Shown piece after piece: positions 28,241 to 36,879 of a stretch of DNA of 64,000 bases. Source of the DNA: Streptomyces sp. NRRL S-1022. Lineage in GTDB: Bacteria; Actinomycetota; Actinomycetes; Streptomycetales; Streptomycetaceae. The stretch spans positions 62,001 through 126,000 of the forward strand of contig NZ_JOIU01000009.1 of NCBI RefSeq assembly GCF_000720135.1. The letters run 5' to 3'. The notes beneath the pieces were generated by a model. That model worked only from the letters and a program-made list of their open reading frames with translations, searched no databases and was not told the origin of the DNA. A program made the position numbers and the translations under genes. Positions within the stretch are counted from its first letter, which is position 1; every line of letters starts with the position of its first letter.

Positions 28241-28253
28241 TCGTCGGCTTCAC

Positions 28254-30098
28254 CTACTTGAGTGCTGTACCGCCCGAGTTGTGATAGGCGATCGTCTTGT
28301 TGATCAGGTTCCCGCCGTCGGACTCGACCGTGGTCTGTTCCTCCTGCCCTGGACCGAAGAACAGGCCGGCGACATGGGCGTTCGCGACCTGGTTCATGTG
28401 TGCGAAGAACCAGTCCACCTTGTCGTCCTTGTAATGGTTGCGGGTGTTGTTCTGCGCCATGTTGCCCACGGGGATCTGCCACAGGACCACCGGCTTGTCC
28501 ACGGACTCGGCCATCGTCTTGTAGAACCGCAGCGCGGCGGCGGCCTTCTGGTCGGTCCAGAAGTGGTCACTGCCGCCGTGGGTCGGCTGTGCGTACCAGC
28601 CTGCGTCGCGGTCCGACACATCGCTGGCCAGGAAGTCGGCGTTCTGCGCCCCGAGGCTCGCGTAGTCCTTGACGCAAGCCTGTGTGCTGGTCTCCCAGTC
28701 GAAGCAAGAAAGGTGCATCCCCACGGCGGTGTTCGGCGCATACTTGTGCGCCATCGAGATGAGGCACTGGGCGAGTCCGGCGGCGCTGTTCTCCTGCGAT
28801 CCGCAATCCGTCGGATTCGCGCCCGAGACCTGTGCGGGAACCTGGTGCGGATTGCCGAGCGACCGGACGTAGCCCCAGAAGTCGGGCTCAAGGTCGATCG
28901 CGTCGTGCGACTTGCCGATCTTCTGGAGGAAGAAACGGTAGTCGTTCAGGTACCGGGTGAGCAGGTCAAGCCGGTTGATGGCCTTGACCTCGCCCGGACC
29001 GTCGCCCTGGCCTGCCGCATCCCCGAGGTCGCGCAACGAGTACCAGGTCCAGAGCATCTTCTGTGGACGCGGGCTGCCCTTGTACGTCGCGTGGGCCGCC
29101 ACGTCGTCCCGCCAGGTCACGTAAGTGCCGGGCGCCGTGGTGCTGCCGTTCCAGCAGCCCCACCAACTCGACCACGCGTCCTGGCAGCGCGCTGCCGTGT
29201 AGTAGTCCGACGAGGGCGCGGGCCGGCTGTGTACGTAGGCGTAGCGCATGTCGAACGGCGCGGCGGTCGCCGAGGCGTCGGACATCGAGCCGCCGATGAG
29301 CACCTTGTCACTGCCCATGAAGCGTTTCGTCGAGCTGCCACCACCGGCCGGGGGCGACGACGGCGACGGTCGCGTGTCGCTCGGAGTCTGGCTTGCGGGA
29401 ACGCTGCCGCCCGGCGCGGTGGGCGTACCGGCGCCGCCGACACTCCCGGCCGGGACGAGCTTCCATTGCTGATCGGCACCGCCCCGGTCGCGGTTCTGGA
29501 CGACGTTGCCCCCGTCGGCCTTGGCGGCGTTGCGGACACCGACAGCCATGCCACTGAAGCGATTGACCAAACGCACGTAGCCGTTCGGCGACTTGGCCAG
29601 TTTGAACTGCTGGTTCTTGGCGTTCAGGTCTTTCCACTGAACGATGGCGGAGCCGGCGGTCTTCGACCAGCCGAGGTCGTCCAGCACCTTGCCGGAGGTC
29701 CGGTTCTGCAGCCGGTAGTACCCGTCACCCGCGTCGATGAACTGCCACTGCTGGTTGGCCCCGCCGTGGCGCGCCCACTGCACCACCGCCGCGCCGTCGT
29801 TCGTGGCGAAGGCGCGGTCGTCCAGCACCTTGCCGCTGTTGCGGTTGACCAGCACGTACCACTTCTTCAGATCCAGGGTTTTCTGCTCCGCCGAAGCCTG
29901 GCTGACCACGACAGCCGAGCCGGCCACGACCACCATGGTGAGACCCGCCCAGAGACCCCGATGCGCGAGCAACCGACGGCCACGGTGCTTCGGGCGACCA
30001 CCCCGCGCGCCGCCGTCGGCACGGTGGCCGCCGCCGCGGGACGCCGCCGATGACGCGGGTGGACCGGGGACATGTCTGTGCTCTCGTTCCAGGGACAT
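28254..30098 (-). CDS. Secreted CBM13 protein with a glycoside-hydrolase-like C-terminal domain
   Basis: 614 residues. A long basic N-terminus and a membrane-type segment (LTMVVVAGSAVVVSQASA, about 53-70) form the export signal. The CBM13 ricin-type domain (about 75-210) has repeats ending in QQW, QQF and QQW. A Ser/Pro/Gly linker (about 215-260) leads to a domain of about 350 residues that begins KRFMGSDKVLIGGSMSDAS and includes DAIDLEPDFWGYV, VGMHLSCFDW, FLASDVSDRDAGWY and PVVLWQIPVGNMAQ. The strand-motif spacing suggests a TIM-barrel glycosidase with acidic residues at strand ends, but I recognise no GH family. ATG at 30098 was chosen. It shares the CBM type with the neighbouring xylanase. 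Confidence 0.75.
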   Translation of the reverse strand: MSLEREHRHVPGPPASSAASRGGGHRADGGARGGRPKHRGRRLLAHRGLWAGLTMVVVAGSAVVVSQASAEQKTLDLKKWYVLVNRNSGKVLDDRAFATNDGAAVVQWARHGGANQQWQFIDAGDGYYRLQNRTSGKVLDDLGWSKTAGSAIVQWKDLNAKNQQFKLAKSPNGYVRLVNRFSGMAVGVRNAAKADGGNVVQNRDRGGADQQWKLVPAGSVGGAGTPTAPGGSVPASQTPSDTRPSPSSPPAGGGSSTKRFMGSDKVLIGGSMSDASATAAPFDMRYAYVHSRPAPSSDYYTAARCQDAWSSWWGCWNGSTTAPGTYVTWRDDVAAHATYKGSPRPQKMLWTWYSLRDLGDAAGQGDGPGEVKAINRLDLLTRYLNDYRFFLQKIGKSHDAIDLEPDFWGYVRSLGNPHQVPAQVSGANPTDCGSQENSAAGLAQCLISMAHKYAPNTAVGMHLSCFDWETSTQACVKDYASLGAQNADFLASDVSDRDAGWYAQPTHGGSDHFWTDQKAAAALRFYKTMAESVDKPVVLWQIPVGNMAQNNTRNHYKDDKVDWFFAHMNQVANAHVAGLFFGPGQEEQTTVESDGGNLINKTIAYHNSGGTALK

Positions 30099-30114
30099 GC
30101 CTGTGCTCTCTTTC
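30067..30114. repeat. Tandem 23-bp repeat over the start of the ricin-domain gene
   Basis: Two copies of GGGACATG-Y-CTGTGCTCTC-K-TTC (30067-30089 and 30092-30114) with two mismatches and a 25-bp period. Each carries an ATG on the minus strand with the same upstream context. Because the period is not a multiple of three, the two ATGs are in different frames; only the 30098 frame continues into the signal segment and mature protein. Confidence 0.6.
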
Positions 30115-30299
30115 AGCTGTTGCATCTGACCGGACCACTTGGCCGGACAACGCTGAGTGGTCCGAGAGGCCGAAAAGGTTGCCGCGAAGATCCACAGATC
30201 TTTTCGCCTTGACCGCTTCCCGTTCGCTGCGGAGCGCGGCACGCCTGACGCCGGCGGTGGCGAACGCCTGATGGCTGGTCGGGAAAGGTGCGGGACGGC

Positions 30300-30590
30300 A
30301 GCGCGATCCCGACCCGGCAAGGCCGCTCCGAGCGCCTCGCCGACCTTGCGCCAGCCACCGGTAGTACCCACTGTCTGTGCGGCACCGGTGGTCCGCGTTA
30401 CCTCGACGCCAGCCCCTTCGACGCCCACGGCATTCCCGTGCTGCCCTTCCACACCCCTGTGGATGACCCACGCTGGCAGGGGCTCGCCGATCCGGCAGCC
30501 TGTGGGCCTGAGCGAGATCGGGTCCGATGCGCTTGCGGACCACCTGGCCGCCCAACGAGAAGCCCACCAACCTGGACCCCACCCGCGACC
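30300..30590 (+). pseudogene. Remnant of a WbqC-family protein
   Basis: RQGRSERLADLAPATGSTHC, then LCGTGGPRYLD and PFDAHGIPVLPFHTP, match from memory the C-terminal part of WbqC-like proteins. The typical ending ALADHLAAQREAH is present but in another frame (about 30530-30570), showing a frameshift, and the N-terminal two-thirds is missing. The remaining sequence of 30115-30760 shows nothing recognisable. Confidence 0.55.
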
Positions 30591-30761
30591 GCCGGCATCT
30601 CCGGCACCCTCGCCCTGGGCATCCTGTGCGAGGGGTACGGCATGTACCTGAACTCGGCTGATGATCCAGTTCACCTGAGCCTGTCTCGCCATTTGGGACG
30701 AGGCGGGCCCCGAAGGTCTCATGGGGGGCAGCTCGGCCCTCAAATCGGACTAGACAACAAG

Positions 30762-30790
30762 CAAACCCCAGGCCGCTGGCCTGGGGTTTG
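30762..30790 (-). terminator. Terminator of the tRNA-Gly gene
   Basis: Perfect 13-bp inverted repeat (CAAACCCCAGGCC at 30762-30774, complement 30778-30790) with loop GCT, 7 bp downstream of the tRNA 3' end on the minus strand. Confidence 0.85.
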
Positions 30791-30797
30791 TCGCAAG

Positions 30798-30868
30798 AGC
30801 GGGTGACGAGAATCGAACTCGCGCTCTCAGCTTGGGAAGCTGATGTTCTACCATTAAACTACACCCGC
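30798..30868 (-). tRNA. tRNA-Gly (anticodon CCC)
   Basis: On the minus strand the 7-bp acceptor stem GCGGGTG/CACCCGC, the D-arm AATGGTAGAAC, the anticodon stem-loop TCAGC-TTCCCAA-GCTGA with anticodon CCC, and the T-arm CGAG-TTCGATT-CTCG are all intact, with T as discriminator base. CCA is not encoded. A minus-strand TAGAGT (plus 30911-30916) is a plausible -10. Its 3' half is the integration target of the island to its left: bases 30808-30840 are repeated at 21766-21798. Confidence 0.95.
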
Positions 30869-31138
30869 GTAAGTCCGGACGCTGGCCCGAGGGGCCGGTG
30901 TCCGAGCGGTGCTCACTCTACATCATCGCAGGCCCCCGGTGTTCGGATCCCGGGGGTCTGAGCCGGTTTCAGGGGTGGGATCCGGCTGCGGTCGGCCGGA
31001 GTTGGGGCGTACCGTGGAGGCCTCGGGGAGGGCCGGAGTGCCGCGTGGAAGCTCGTCTCTTTGATCCCGTAATGTGGCTTTTGTCGTCCGGGCAGCAACG
31101 CCGGACGCGGCTCCTGGGGAAGGGACTTGAGGGACTTG

Positions 31139-31297
31139 ATGGAACGCACCGTCGTCCGATGCGCGGACGGGCACGTCTTCAGCACCACGTCGTTCCCGAT
31201 GCAGCAGGCCGAGCGGCTCGGCCCCGGCCGGCTGGTCCGGTGCCCGCGCTGCGCCCGGCTCCGCAATGCCGTGCCTGTCGTCCTGGAGAAGCGGTGA
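31139..31297 (+). CDS. Small zinc-ribbon-like protein
   Basis: 52 residues: RCADGHVFS at the start and VRCPRCARLRN near residue 35 give a C-x3-H...C-x2-C set that probably binds one zinc ion. ATG at 31139 follows GGGA/GAGGG. It lies between tRNA-Gly and dcd. No specific function is known; the size and pattern fit small actinobacterial zinc-ribbon proteins. Confidence 0.72.
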   Translation: MERTVVRCADGHVFSTTSFPMQQAERLGPGRLVRCPRCARLRNAVPVVLEKR

Positions 31298-31359
31298 CCA
31301 GGGAGCAGGTCCACCGCCCGTAGTCGGGCCGTGACAGCGGGCGCGCGGGGTTGTCGCGA

Positions 31360-31390
31360 TTGCGACGGCTCCGCGCGCCTTGCGTATCCT
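31360..31390 (+). promoter_or_regulatory. Promoter of dcd, leaderless
   Basis: TTGCGA (31360-31365) and TATCCT (31385-31390) with a 19-bp spacer. The -10 ends 6 nt before the GTG start and there is no ribosome site, so transcription should begin at or next to the start codon. Confidence 0.6.
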
Positions 31391-31396
31391 CGCTAC

Positions 31397-31972
31397 GTGC
31401 TTCTCTCTGACAAGGACATCCGGGCCGAGATCGACGCCGGGCGGGTACGGATCGATCCCTACGACGAAACCATGGTGCAGCCGTCGAGCATCGACGTACG
31501 GCTGGACCGGTACTTCCGGGTGTTCGAGAACCACCGGTACCCGCACATCGACCCCTCCGTCGAGCAGGCCGACCTCACCCGGCTCGTCGAGCCCGAGGGC
31601 GACGAGCCGTTCATCCTGCACCCCGGGGAGTTCGTGCTCGCCTCCACGTACGAGGTGATCACGCTGCCCGACGATCTCGCCTCCCGGCTGGAGGGGAAGA
31701 GCTCGCTCGGGCGGCTGGGGCTGGTCACGCACTCCACCGCGGGGTTCATCGACCCCGGGTTCAGCGGGCACGTCACCCTGGAGCTGTCCAACCTGGCCAC
31801 GCTCCCGATCAAGCTGTGGCCGGGGATGAAGATCGGGCAGCTGTGCATGTTCCGGCTGACCTCGCCCGCCGAGTCGCCGTACGGCAGCGAGCGCTACGGC
31901 TCCCGGTACCAGGGGCAGCGCGGACCGACCGCCTCGCGGTCCTACCTCAATTTCCATCGGACCCAGGTGTGA
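31397..31972 (+). CDS. dcd: dCTP deaminase
   Basis: 191 residues, the normal family length. Converts dCTP to dUTP in pyrimidine deoxynucleotide synthesis. The signature [18 protein letters not shown] (about 28-45) and the active-site region [20 protein letters not shown] (about 110-129, with Arg, Ser and Glu) are present, as is the trimer C-terminus [16 protein letters not shown]. The GTG at 31397 has no ribosome site and follows a -10 by 6 nt, so it is probably leaderless. The phosphoribosyltransferase gene starts 13 bp later, so they form a nucleotide-metabolism pair. Confidence 0.95.
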   Translation: MLLSDKDIRAEIDAGRVRIDPYDETMVQPSSIDVRLDRYFRVFENHRYPHIDPSVEQADLTRLVEPEGDEPFILHPGEFVLASTYEVITLPDDLASRLEGKSSLGRLGLVTHSTAGFIDPGFSGHVTLELSNLATLPIKLWPGMKIGQLCMFRLTSPAESPYGSERYGSRYQGQRGPTASRSYLNFHRTQV

Positions 31973-31985
31973 GGGCGACGACAGC

Positions 31986-32489
31986 ATGAGCAGCGCAGAC
32001 GTGCGGGAGAACCTGACCTACGAGCGGTTCGGGACCGCCATCCGCGAGCTGGCGCAGACCATCGCCGACGACGGGTACGAGCCGGACATCGTGCTGAGCA
32101 TCGCCCGGGGCGGGGTCTTCGTCGCGGGCGGCCTCGCCTACGCCCTGGACTGCAAGAACATCCACCTCGTAAACGTGGAGTTCTACACCGGTGTGGGGAC
32201 GACCCTCGAAATGCCGGTCATGCTCGCGCCCGTCCCCAACGTGATCGACTTCTCCGACAAGAAGGTGCTGATCACCGACGACGTCGCCGACACCGGCAAG
32301 ACGCTCAAGCTGGTGCGCGACTTCTGCCTCGACACCGTCGCCGAGGTGCGCTCCGCGGTGGTCTACGAGAAGCCCCACTCGCTCGTGAAGTGCGAGTACG
32401 TCTGGAAGCGCACCGACGACTGGATCAACTTCCCGTGGAGTGTCGAGCCTCCGGTGGTGAAGCGGGCGGGGCAGGTGCTCGACGCCTGA
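31986..32489 (+). CDS. Purine-type phosphoribosyltransferase
   Basis: 167 residues with the type I PRTase fold. The PRPP loop VLITDDVADTGKTL (about 97-110) and an early SIARGGVFVAGGLAYAL loop are intact, and the DDWINFPW C-terminus is typical of Gpt/xanthine-hypoxanthine-type enzymes. It probably salvages a purine base with PRPP. The base is not determined from sequence. Likely co-transcribed with dcd and ends at a strong bidirectional hairpin. Confidence 0.87.
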   Translation: MSSADVRENLTYERFGTAIRELAQTIADDGYEPDIVLSIARGGVFVAGGLAYALDCKNIHLVNVEFYTGVGTTLEMPVMLAPVPNVIDFSDKKVLITDDVADTGKTLKLVRDFCLDTVAEVRSAVVYEKPHSLVKCEYVWKRTDDWINFPWSVEPPVVKRAGQVLDA

Positions 32490-32501
32490 GAGGCGACGGT
32501 C

Positions 32502-32547
32502 GTACAGGAAGGGCCCCCGGCTGCCGTGCCGGGGGCCCTTCCTGTAC
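32502..32547. terminator. Bidirectional terminator
   Basis: Perfect 19-bp inverted repeat (32502-32520 / 32529-32547) with an 8-nt loop between convergent genes. One of the strongest hairpins in the window. Confidence 0.85.
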
Positions 32548-32556
32548 GGCGGGGGA

Positions 32557-33522
32557 TCAGAACGTGCCGAGCTTCACGATCGACAGCAGGGCGATCAGCT
32601 GGATCGCCGACGCGCCCAGGGCCTTCGGCCAGGGCAGGTCGTGGGAGCGGGAGACCATGAGGGTCAGCAGGGCGCCCGCGCCGATCCAGGTGGCCCAGCC
32701 GAGGAGCTGGACGAAGCCGGCGTCGCCGCCGAAGAACATGGCGACGACCAGGCGGGGCGCGTCCGTGAGGGCCGTGATCAGCATGGACAGGCCCACCGTG
32801 GGCTGCCAGGCGCCGTCACCGCCGAGCTGGCGGGCCAGGGTGTGGGTGACGACGCCCAGCACGAACAGGCCGAGCACCATCACGACGGCCGTGATCAGCA
32901 CGATCGGCACCGCGTTGGACAGGGTCGCGTTGATCGCGTCCTCGCGGGCGCCGTCGAAGCCGAAGACCGCGAGCAGGCCGTAGAGGAAGGTCACGATGAC
33001 GGCGGGCGCCCACATCGTGTAGTCCCGCATGCGCAGGAAGGTGTCGTTCGGGGACAGGACGATCCCCTTGAGCAGTTCCTTCCAGTGCAGGGGCGGCCCG
33101 AGCGGCGCGGCGGGCGCGGCGGCGCCGGCGTGGTAGGTCGAGCCCTGGGTGTAGCCGGCGGCCTCGTCGATGGAGAAGGCCTGGGTGTGGCCCGGGTTGT
33201 TGGCCGCGTACGGGTCGTGCGTGCCGGGCCCGGGGCCCGGGTGGCCGCCGTCGCCGAAGTACTCCGGTCCGTCGTCGCCGGGCCCGGGGTGCCCGTACGA
33301 CCGTCCCTGCTGCGGGTACGGCGGCTGCGGCGCCGACGGGTAGCCGTACGAGGCGCCCGGGGCGCCCGCGGGGCCCGGCCGGCCGTACGGCGGCTGACCG
33401 TACGACGGTCCTCCGGGCTGAGCCGGGCCGTGCCCGCGCCCGTGCGACGGTCCGTGCTGCGCCTGTTGTCCCTGGGGGGTGCGGTTGTCCCGGCCCCCGC
33501 GTCCGATCCTGAATCCAGCCAC
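32557..33522 (-). CDS. Yip1-family membrane protein with Pro/Gly/Tyr-rich N-terminal tail
   Basis: 321 residues from the GTG at 33522 (VAGFRIGRGGRDNRTPQ, the conserved beginning as I recall it); an ATG at 33603 would add 27 residues. Residues 1 to about 125 are a low-complexity Gly/Pro/Tyr/Gln cytoplasmic tail. The C-terminal about 180 residues are five hydrophobic segments typical of Yip1 domains, starting LHWKELLKGIVLSPNDTFLRM. Function in bacteria is unknown. Convergent with the phosphoribosyltransferase gene. Confidence 0.83.
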   Translation of the reverse strand: MAGFRIGRGGRDNRTPQGQQAQHGPSHGRGHGPAQPGGPSYGQPPYGRPGPAGAPGASYGYPSAPQPPYPQQGRSYGHPGPGDDGPEYFGDGGHPGPGPGTHDPYAANNPGHTQAFSIDEAAGYTQGSTYHAGAAAPAAPLGPPLHWKELLKGIVLSPNDTFLRMRDYTMWAPAVIVTFLYGLLAVFGFDGAREDAINATLSNAVPIVLITAVVMVLGLFVLGVVTHTLARQLGGDGAWQPTVGLSMLITALTDAPRLVVAMFFGGDAGFVQLLGWATWIGAGALLTLMVSRSHDLPWPKALGASAIQLIALLSIVKLGTF

Positions 33523-33658
33523 GTCATCGAACGTACCTGGTCCTGGCGGCCGATGCGCCGGGCCCGGTGGTCCGGGCCCGGCTTTGCTGCCGACCTGTGA
33601 CATCCCCTAAGGGGCCGTCAGCGGCCGTCCTCGGGGTTCCTCCGGGATGCCCCCGTGC

Positions 33659-35140
33659 TCAGTCCGCGAAGACCGCCCCGAGCTGCGGGCTGCCCGAGGC
33701 GGAGACGCCCACGGTGTCCACGCCGAAGGCGCGCGAGCCGGACGTGGTGATCTTCCTGCCGTCGGACGGCAGGTAGGTGATCGCGCCGTCGCCGCCGTTC
33801 TCGTACGAGCCGATCACCAGGTCGGCCTTCCCGTCGCCGGTGACGTCGTCGAGCTTGACGTCGGCGCCGAAGAGGTCGTTCTTCTCGTCGCCGCCCGGGA
33901 CGCCCGCGGTGGACTGGGCGAAGGCCTGGGCGCCGGAGGTGGTGTTCACACCGGTGCGGGAGCCGTACAGGACGGTGACCTGGCCGGTGTTGGTGACGCC
34001 GCCGATGTCCTCGTTGGGGGAGCTGACGACGATGTCCTGGCAGCCGTCGCCGTTGACGTCGCCGAGGTCGAGGTCCCAGCCGAAGCCGTCGCCCGTCTCG
34101 GAGCTGCCGGGCACGTTGCCGGTGTCCTGGTTGATGAGCTTGACGCCGGCGGGGCCGGCGGCGGACCCGTAGGTGACGCTGATGCGGCCGCCCTTGGCGG
34201 AGTCGGGGACGGTGTGGCCGTCGCTGGTCCTGTTGTCCCAGGAGGCGCCGGTGACGATGTCGCCGAAGCCGTCGTGGTTGATGTCGCCGATGCCGGTGAC
34301 GATGCCGGACTTGAGGGCCTTGGCGGAGGCGGTGCTCAGGCCGTTCGCGGTGCCGGGCAGCCAGTAGTTGGTGTTCCAGTGGGACGAGGTCTTCGTCTCG
34401 TAGCCGTCGACGACGAGGTCGGTGCGGCCGTCGCCGTTGACGTCGCCGGCGGTGAGGTTCATCGGCCCGTACGGGTAGTCGTTGGTGCCCGGCTCGATGG
34501 GCGGCTTGACGGTGGTGCGGCTGCCCGGGGTGCCGGTGCCGGTGAAGCCGCCCTTGTAGAGGTAGAGGGTGGCGGCGGAGCTGCCGACGACCAGGTCGGC
34601 CTTGCCGTCGCCGTCGAAGTCGCCGGCGGCCAGGTTCAGGCCCCAGTAGTCGTGGGAGCCGGCGGCCGGGTCGGGGATCTCCACGCCTTTGCCGGTCAGA
34701 CCGCTTCCGGAGCCCCACAGGAGGGTGACGGCCCCGCCGTTGGTGTCGGTGCCGACCTTCTCGTGCGGGGTGCCGACGGCGAGGTCGTCGAAGCCGTCGT
34801 GGTTGAAGTCGGCGTACGCCAGGTCGTAGCCGAACTGGTCGCCGGTCTCGGCGGTGCCGGGGACGCCGGCGGAGTTCTGGCTGAGGGTGGTGCGCCTGGC
34901 GGCGGAGACGCCGGTGGAGGTGCCGTACAGGACGACGACCTGGCCGGCGTCCTTGTGGCCGCCGACGTAGGCGGTGGCGGCCGAGGTGGCGATGTCGCCG
35001 ATGCCGTCGCCGTTGAAGTCGGCCCTGGCGACCCGGGATGAGTCGGCGGCGGTGGCCGGCGTGGCGGCGAAGGTGAGCAGACCGCCCGTCACAGCGGCGG
35101 CCGCGGCCGTCGCGAGGGCGAGTCGGGAGTACGCGTGCAT
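33659..35140 (-). CDS. Secreted FG-GAP (integrin-alpha-like) repeat protein
   Basis: 493 residues. The signal peptide (MHAYSRLALATAAAAAVTGG) is cleaved near ATAA at about 32. It has about seven propeller blades with Ca2+-binding DxNxDG loops such as ADFNGDGIGD, ADFNHDGFDD, GDFDGDGKAD, GDVNGDGRTD, GDINHDGFGD, GDVNGDGCQD and DDVTGDGKAD. No enzymatic domain. Likely an extracellular calcium-stabilised propeller. It is the last chromosome-type gene before the phage-tail module, on the same strand as the lysis genes. Confidence 0.9.
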   Translation of the reverse strand: MHAYSRLALATAAAAAVTGGLLTFAATPATAADSSRVARADFNGDGIGDIATSAATAYVGGHKDAGQVVVLYGTSTGVSAARRTTLSQNSAGVPGTAETGDQFGYDLAYADFNHDGFDDLAVGTPHEKVGTDTNGGAVTLLWGSGSGLTGKGVEIPDPAAGSHDYWGLNLAAGDFDGDGKADLVVGSSAATLYLYKGGFTGTGTPGSRTTVKPPIEPGTNDYPYGPMNLTAGDVNGDGRTDLVVDGYETKTSSHWNTNYWLPGTANGLSTASAKALKSGIVTGIGDINHDGFGDIVTGASWDNRTSDGHTVPDSAKGGRISVTYGSAAGPAGVKLINQDTGNVPGSSETGDGFGWDLDLGDVNGDGCQDIVVSSPNEDIGGVTNTGQVTVLYGSRTGVNTTSGAQAFAQSTAGVPGGDEKNDLFGADVKLDDVTGDGKADLVIGSYENGGDGAITYLPSDGRKITTSGSRAFGVDTVGVSASGSPQLGAVFAD

Positions 35141-35378
35141 GCGGTCTCCTGCTGCATGCGGGGGACGCCCCGGGCGGGGCGTCCGCAGACGATGGGGGCG
35201 GGCCGCTCGCCTGTACGGCGGCGCGGCCGGCGATCAGGAGACCCGCGGGGGCGGGCAAGGGTTGTACGCGCGTTCGACGGGTTCCCGGGGCTGCCGTGCC
35301 GTGCCGTGCGCGGTCGCCGGTGTGCCGCGGGGCGGGGCTCCGCCGCCCGGACGGGCGGGCGGGGAGCCCCCGGCCGGG

Positions 35379-35633
35379 TCATCTGCCGGCCGCCTCCCAC
35401 AGGGTCACCGCCAGGGCCGTGCAGGAGACGACCGCGGCCAGCGACGGCAGGGGCCAGCGGGTGCGCTCCAGGGCGTCGAGGCGGTCCTCGTGGTCGCCGA
35501 GGGTCTTGTCGGTCTGGTCGGCGCGCTGCAGGAGGAGGGCCAGGTCACCGCGGGTGGTGGCGAAGCCGACGTCCACCGAGCGGCGCAGCCGCTCCAGCTC
35601 CAGGGCGACCCCCTCGCCCGGGTGGCCCGTCAC
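35379..35633 (-). CDS. Small coiled-coil/membrane protein of the lysis module
   Basis: 84 residues. A heptad-rich helix (VALELERLRRSVDVGFATTR to EDRLDALERTR) is followed by one C-terminal membrane span (SLAAVVSCTALAVTLW). This layout is common for XhlA/hemolysin-type or spanin-like partners of holins. The GTG at 35633 overlaps the stop of the holin-like gene (GTGA), so they are coupled. Last gene of the tail cluster. Confidence 0.75.
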   Translation of the reverse strand: MTGHPGEGVALELERLRRSVDVGFATTRGDLALLLQRADQTDKTLGDHEDRLDALERTRWPLPSLAAVVSCTALAVTLWEAAGR

Positions 35634-35851
35634 GGTGCGTCCTCCTCCCCCTTGCGCAGCCACCGCGGCAGGGCCTTCTCCACGGCGGGCGCCGACATCA
35701 GCCGGCTGACCGCCGCCGCCACGGTCACCAGCGCGCCGAACGCGGGCAGGTCGGCCAGCCGGGGGTCGTCGGCCAGCAGGGGGAGGGCCGCCGCGACCGC
35801 CAGCAGGGTCTGGACCGCCGTACGGACGGTCCTGCGGGTCGAGTCCGTCAT
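35630..35851 (-). CDS. Holin-like small membrane protein
   Basis: 73 residues with one or two short hydrophobic segments (TAVQTLLAVAAALPLL, FGALVTVAAAVSRLM) and a charged C-terminus (PRWLRKGEEDAP). ATG at 35851 has GGAG upstream; an in-frame ATG at 35911 is less likely. It sits directly after the amidase gene and before a coiled-coil membrane gene, the usual endolysin-holin order. Pore formation is inferred. Confidence 0.65.
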   Translation of the reverse strand: MTDSTRRTVRTAVQTLLAVAAALPLLADDPRLADLPAFGALVTVAAAVSRLMSAPAVEKALPRWLRKGEEDAP

Positions 35852-35926
35852 GTCGCCGGCTCCGTTCTCGTCGGTTCTCGTAGGTTCTCGGTTCTCGTCG
35901 GTCTCGCACATGGGTGTCGTCGGCCC

Positions 35927-36772
35927 TCACACCCGCGGGACGCGCAGCTTCGTCCAGCTCGTGCGGCCGGGGACGCCGTCGGCGTCGGCGCCGGTGTAGC
36001 CGAGCTTGCGCTGCCAGGCCGCGTAGGAGCGGCGGTCCGCCTCCGTCCAGTCGGGGCCCGGTCCGCGGTCGTAGCGGCCGCAGCCCTCCGCCACCAGGCG
36101 CCGGCCCATCGCGGTGATCACCGCGCTGTGCCGGCCGGCCGTGAAGAACGCCGGGCCCGGGAACGGCTCGTACGGGTCCGGGCCGGTGCCCGTGCCGAGC
36201 CGCCCGGCGATCCGGGTGCGCATCGACGGCATGGAGAAGCTGGGGTCGATCTTGCGGGTCGTCCACTCCTTGTGGCCGATCACGCGGTCTGCGCCCCAGC
36301 CGTGCGCCCGGCAGATCGCCGCCGCGATCCTCTCCACGGCCAGCAGCTGGGCCTCGGGGTAGGGGTCGCGTCCGTTGCCCCAGTTCTCGATCTCGAAGCC
36401 GTAGAAGTGGGCGTTGCCGTCGACCGCGTCCGGGCCCGGCCGGGCCGGGAGGGCCGTGCCGGTGCGGACGGCGTCGTAGACGGCCTGGGAGCCGCGGCCG
36501 GCGTGGTTGGTGCGGCCGTAGCCGACCAGGTGGGCCGTGCCGTCCTTGGCGATGACCGCGATGCACAGCGGGCCCGGCAGATCGGGGCGGCCGGTACGGC
36601 AGATGTCGACGCTGCCCGCGCCGACCGTGTGGTGCAGCATGACGCCCGCCATCGGGCCCCAGGCGCCGATGGCGTTGCGGTTGTGGGTGGACCAGGTGCC
36701 GTGCTCGGCGGTCCGGACGCCCTCGGCGCGCAGCGCGGCGCGGAAGGCGGAGGCGGACAGGGGTGTCGCCAT
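35927..36772 (-). CDS. N-acetylmuramoyl-L-alanine amidase (endolysin)
   Basis: 281 residues. An amidase_2/PGRP-type domain (about 1-185) has zinc-ligand motifs VMLHHTVG (His 47/48) and VIGHKEWTTRKIDPSF, and the catalytic-region strand FYGFEIENWGNG. A C-terminal peptidoglycan-binding domain (about 240-280) reads SYAAWQRKLGYTGADADGVP. There is no signal peptide, as expected for a holin-dependent endolysin. ATG at 36772 follows GAGAGG. It would cleave the amide bond between MurNAc and the stem peptide, releasing particles or opening target wall. Confidence 0.9.
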   Translation of the reverse strand: MATPLSASAFRAALRAEGVRTAEHGTWSTHNRNAIGAWGPMAGVMLHHTVGAGSVDICRTGRPDLPGPLCIAVIAKDGTAHLVGYGRTNHAGRGSQAVYDAVRTGTALPARPGPDAVDGNAHFYGFEIENWGNGRDPYPEAQLLAVERIAAAICRAHGWGADRVIGHKEWTTRKIDPSFSMPSMRTRIAGRLGTGTGPDPYEPFPGPAFFTAGRHSAVITAMGRRLVAEGCGRYDRGPGPDWTEADRRSYAAWQRKLGYTGADADGVPGRTSWTKLRVPRV

Positions 36773-36800
36773 GGGGGTTCCTCTCGTGGGGCGGGAACGC

Positions 36801-36844
36801 CGGAGCCCCGGCGGCCGTGACGGGCACGGCACACCGGGGCTCCG
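36801..36844 (-). terminator. Hairpin between fibre-like gene and endolysin gene
   Basis: CGGAGCCCCGG (36801-36811) pairs with CCGGGGCTCCG (36834-36844), stem 11 bp. It may attenuate the lysis genes relative to the tail genes. Confidence 0.6.
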
Positions 36845-36846
36845 GG

Positions 36847-36878
36847 GTGTTCGGTACGGCGGGTGTTCGGTACGGCGG
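36847..36878. repeat. 16-bp perfect tandem duplication
   Basis: GTGTTCGGTACGGCGG occurs twice head to tail (36847-36862, 36863-36878), ending just before the stop codon of the fibre-like gene. Probably a recent slippage. Confidence 0.7.
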
Positions 36879-36879
36879 G

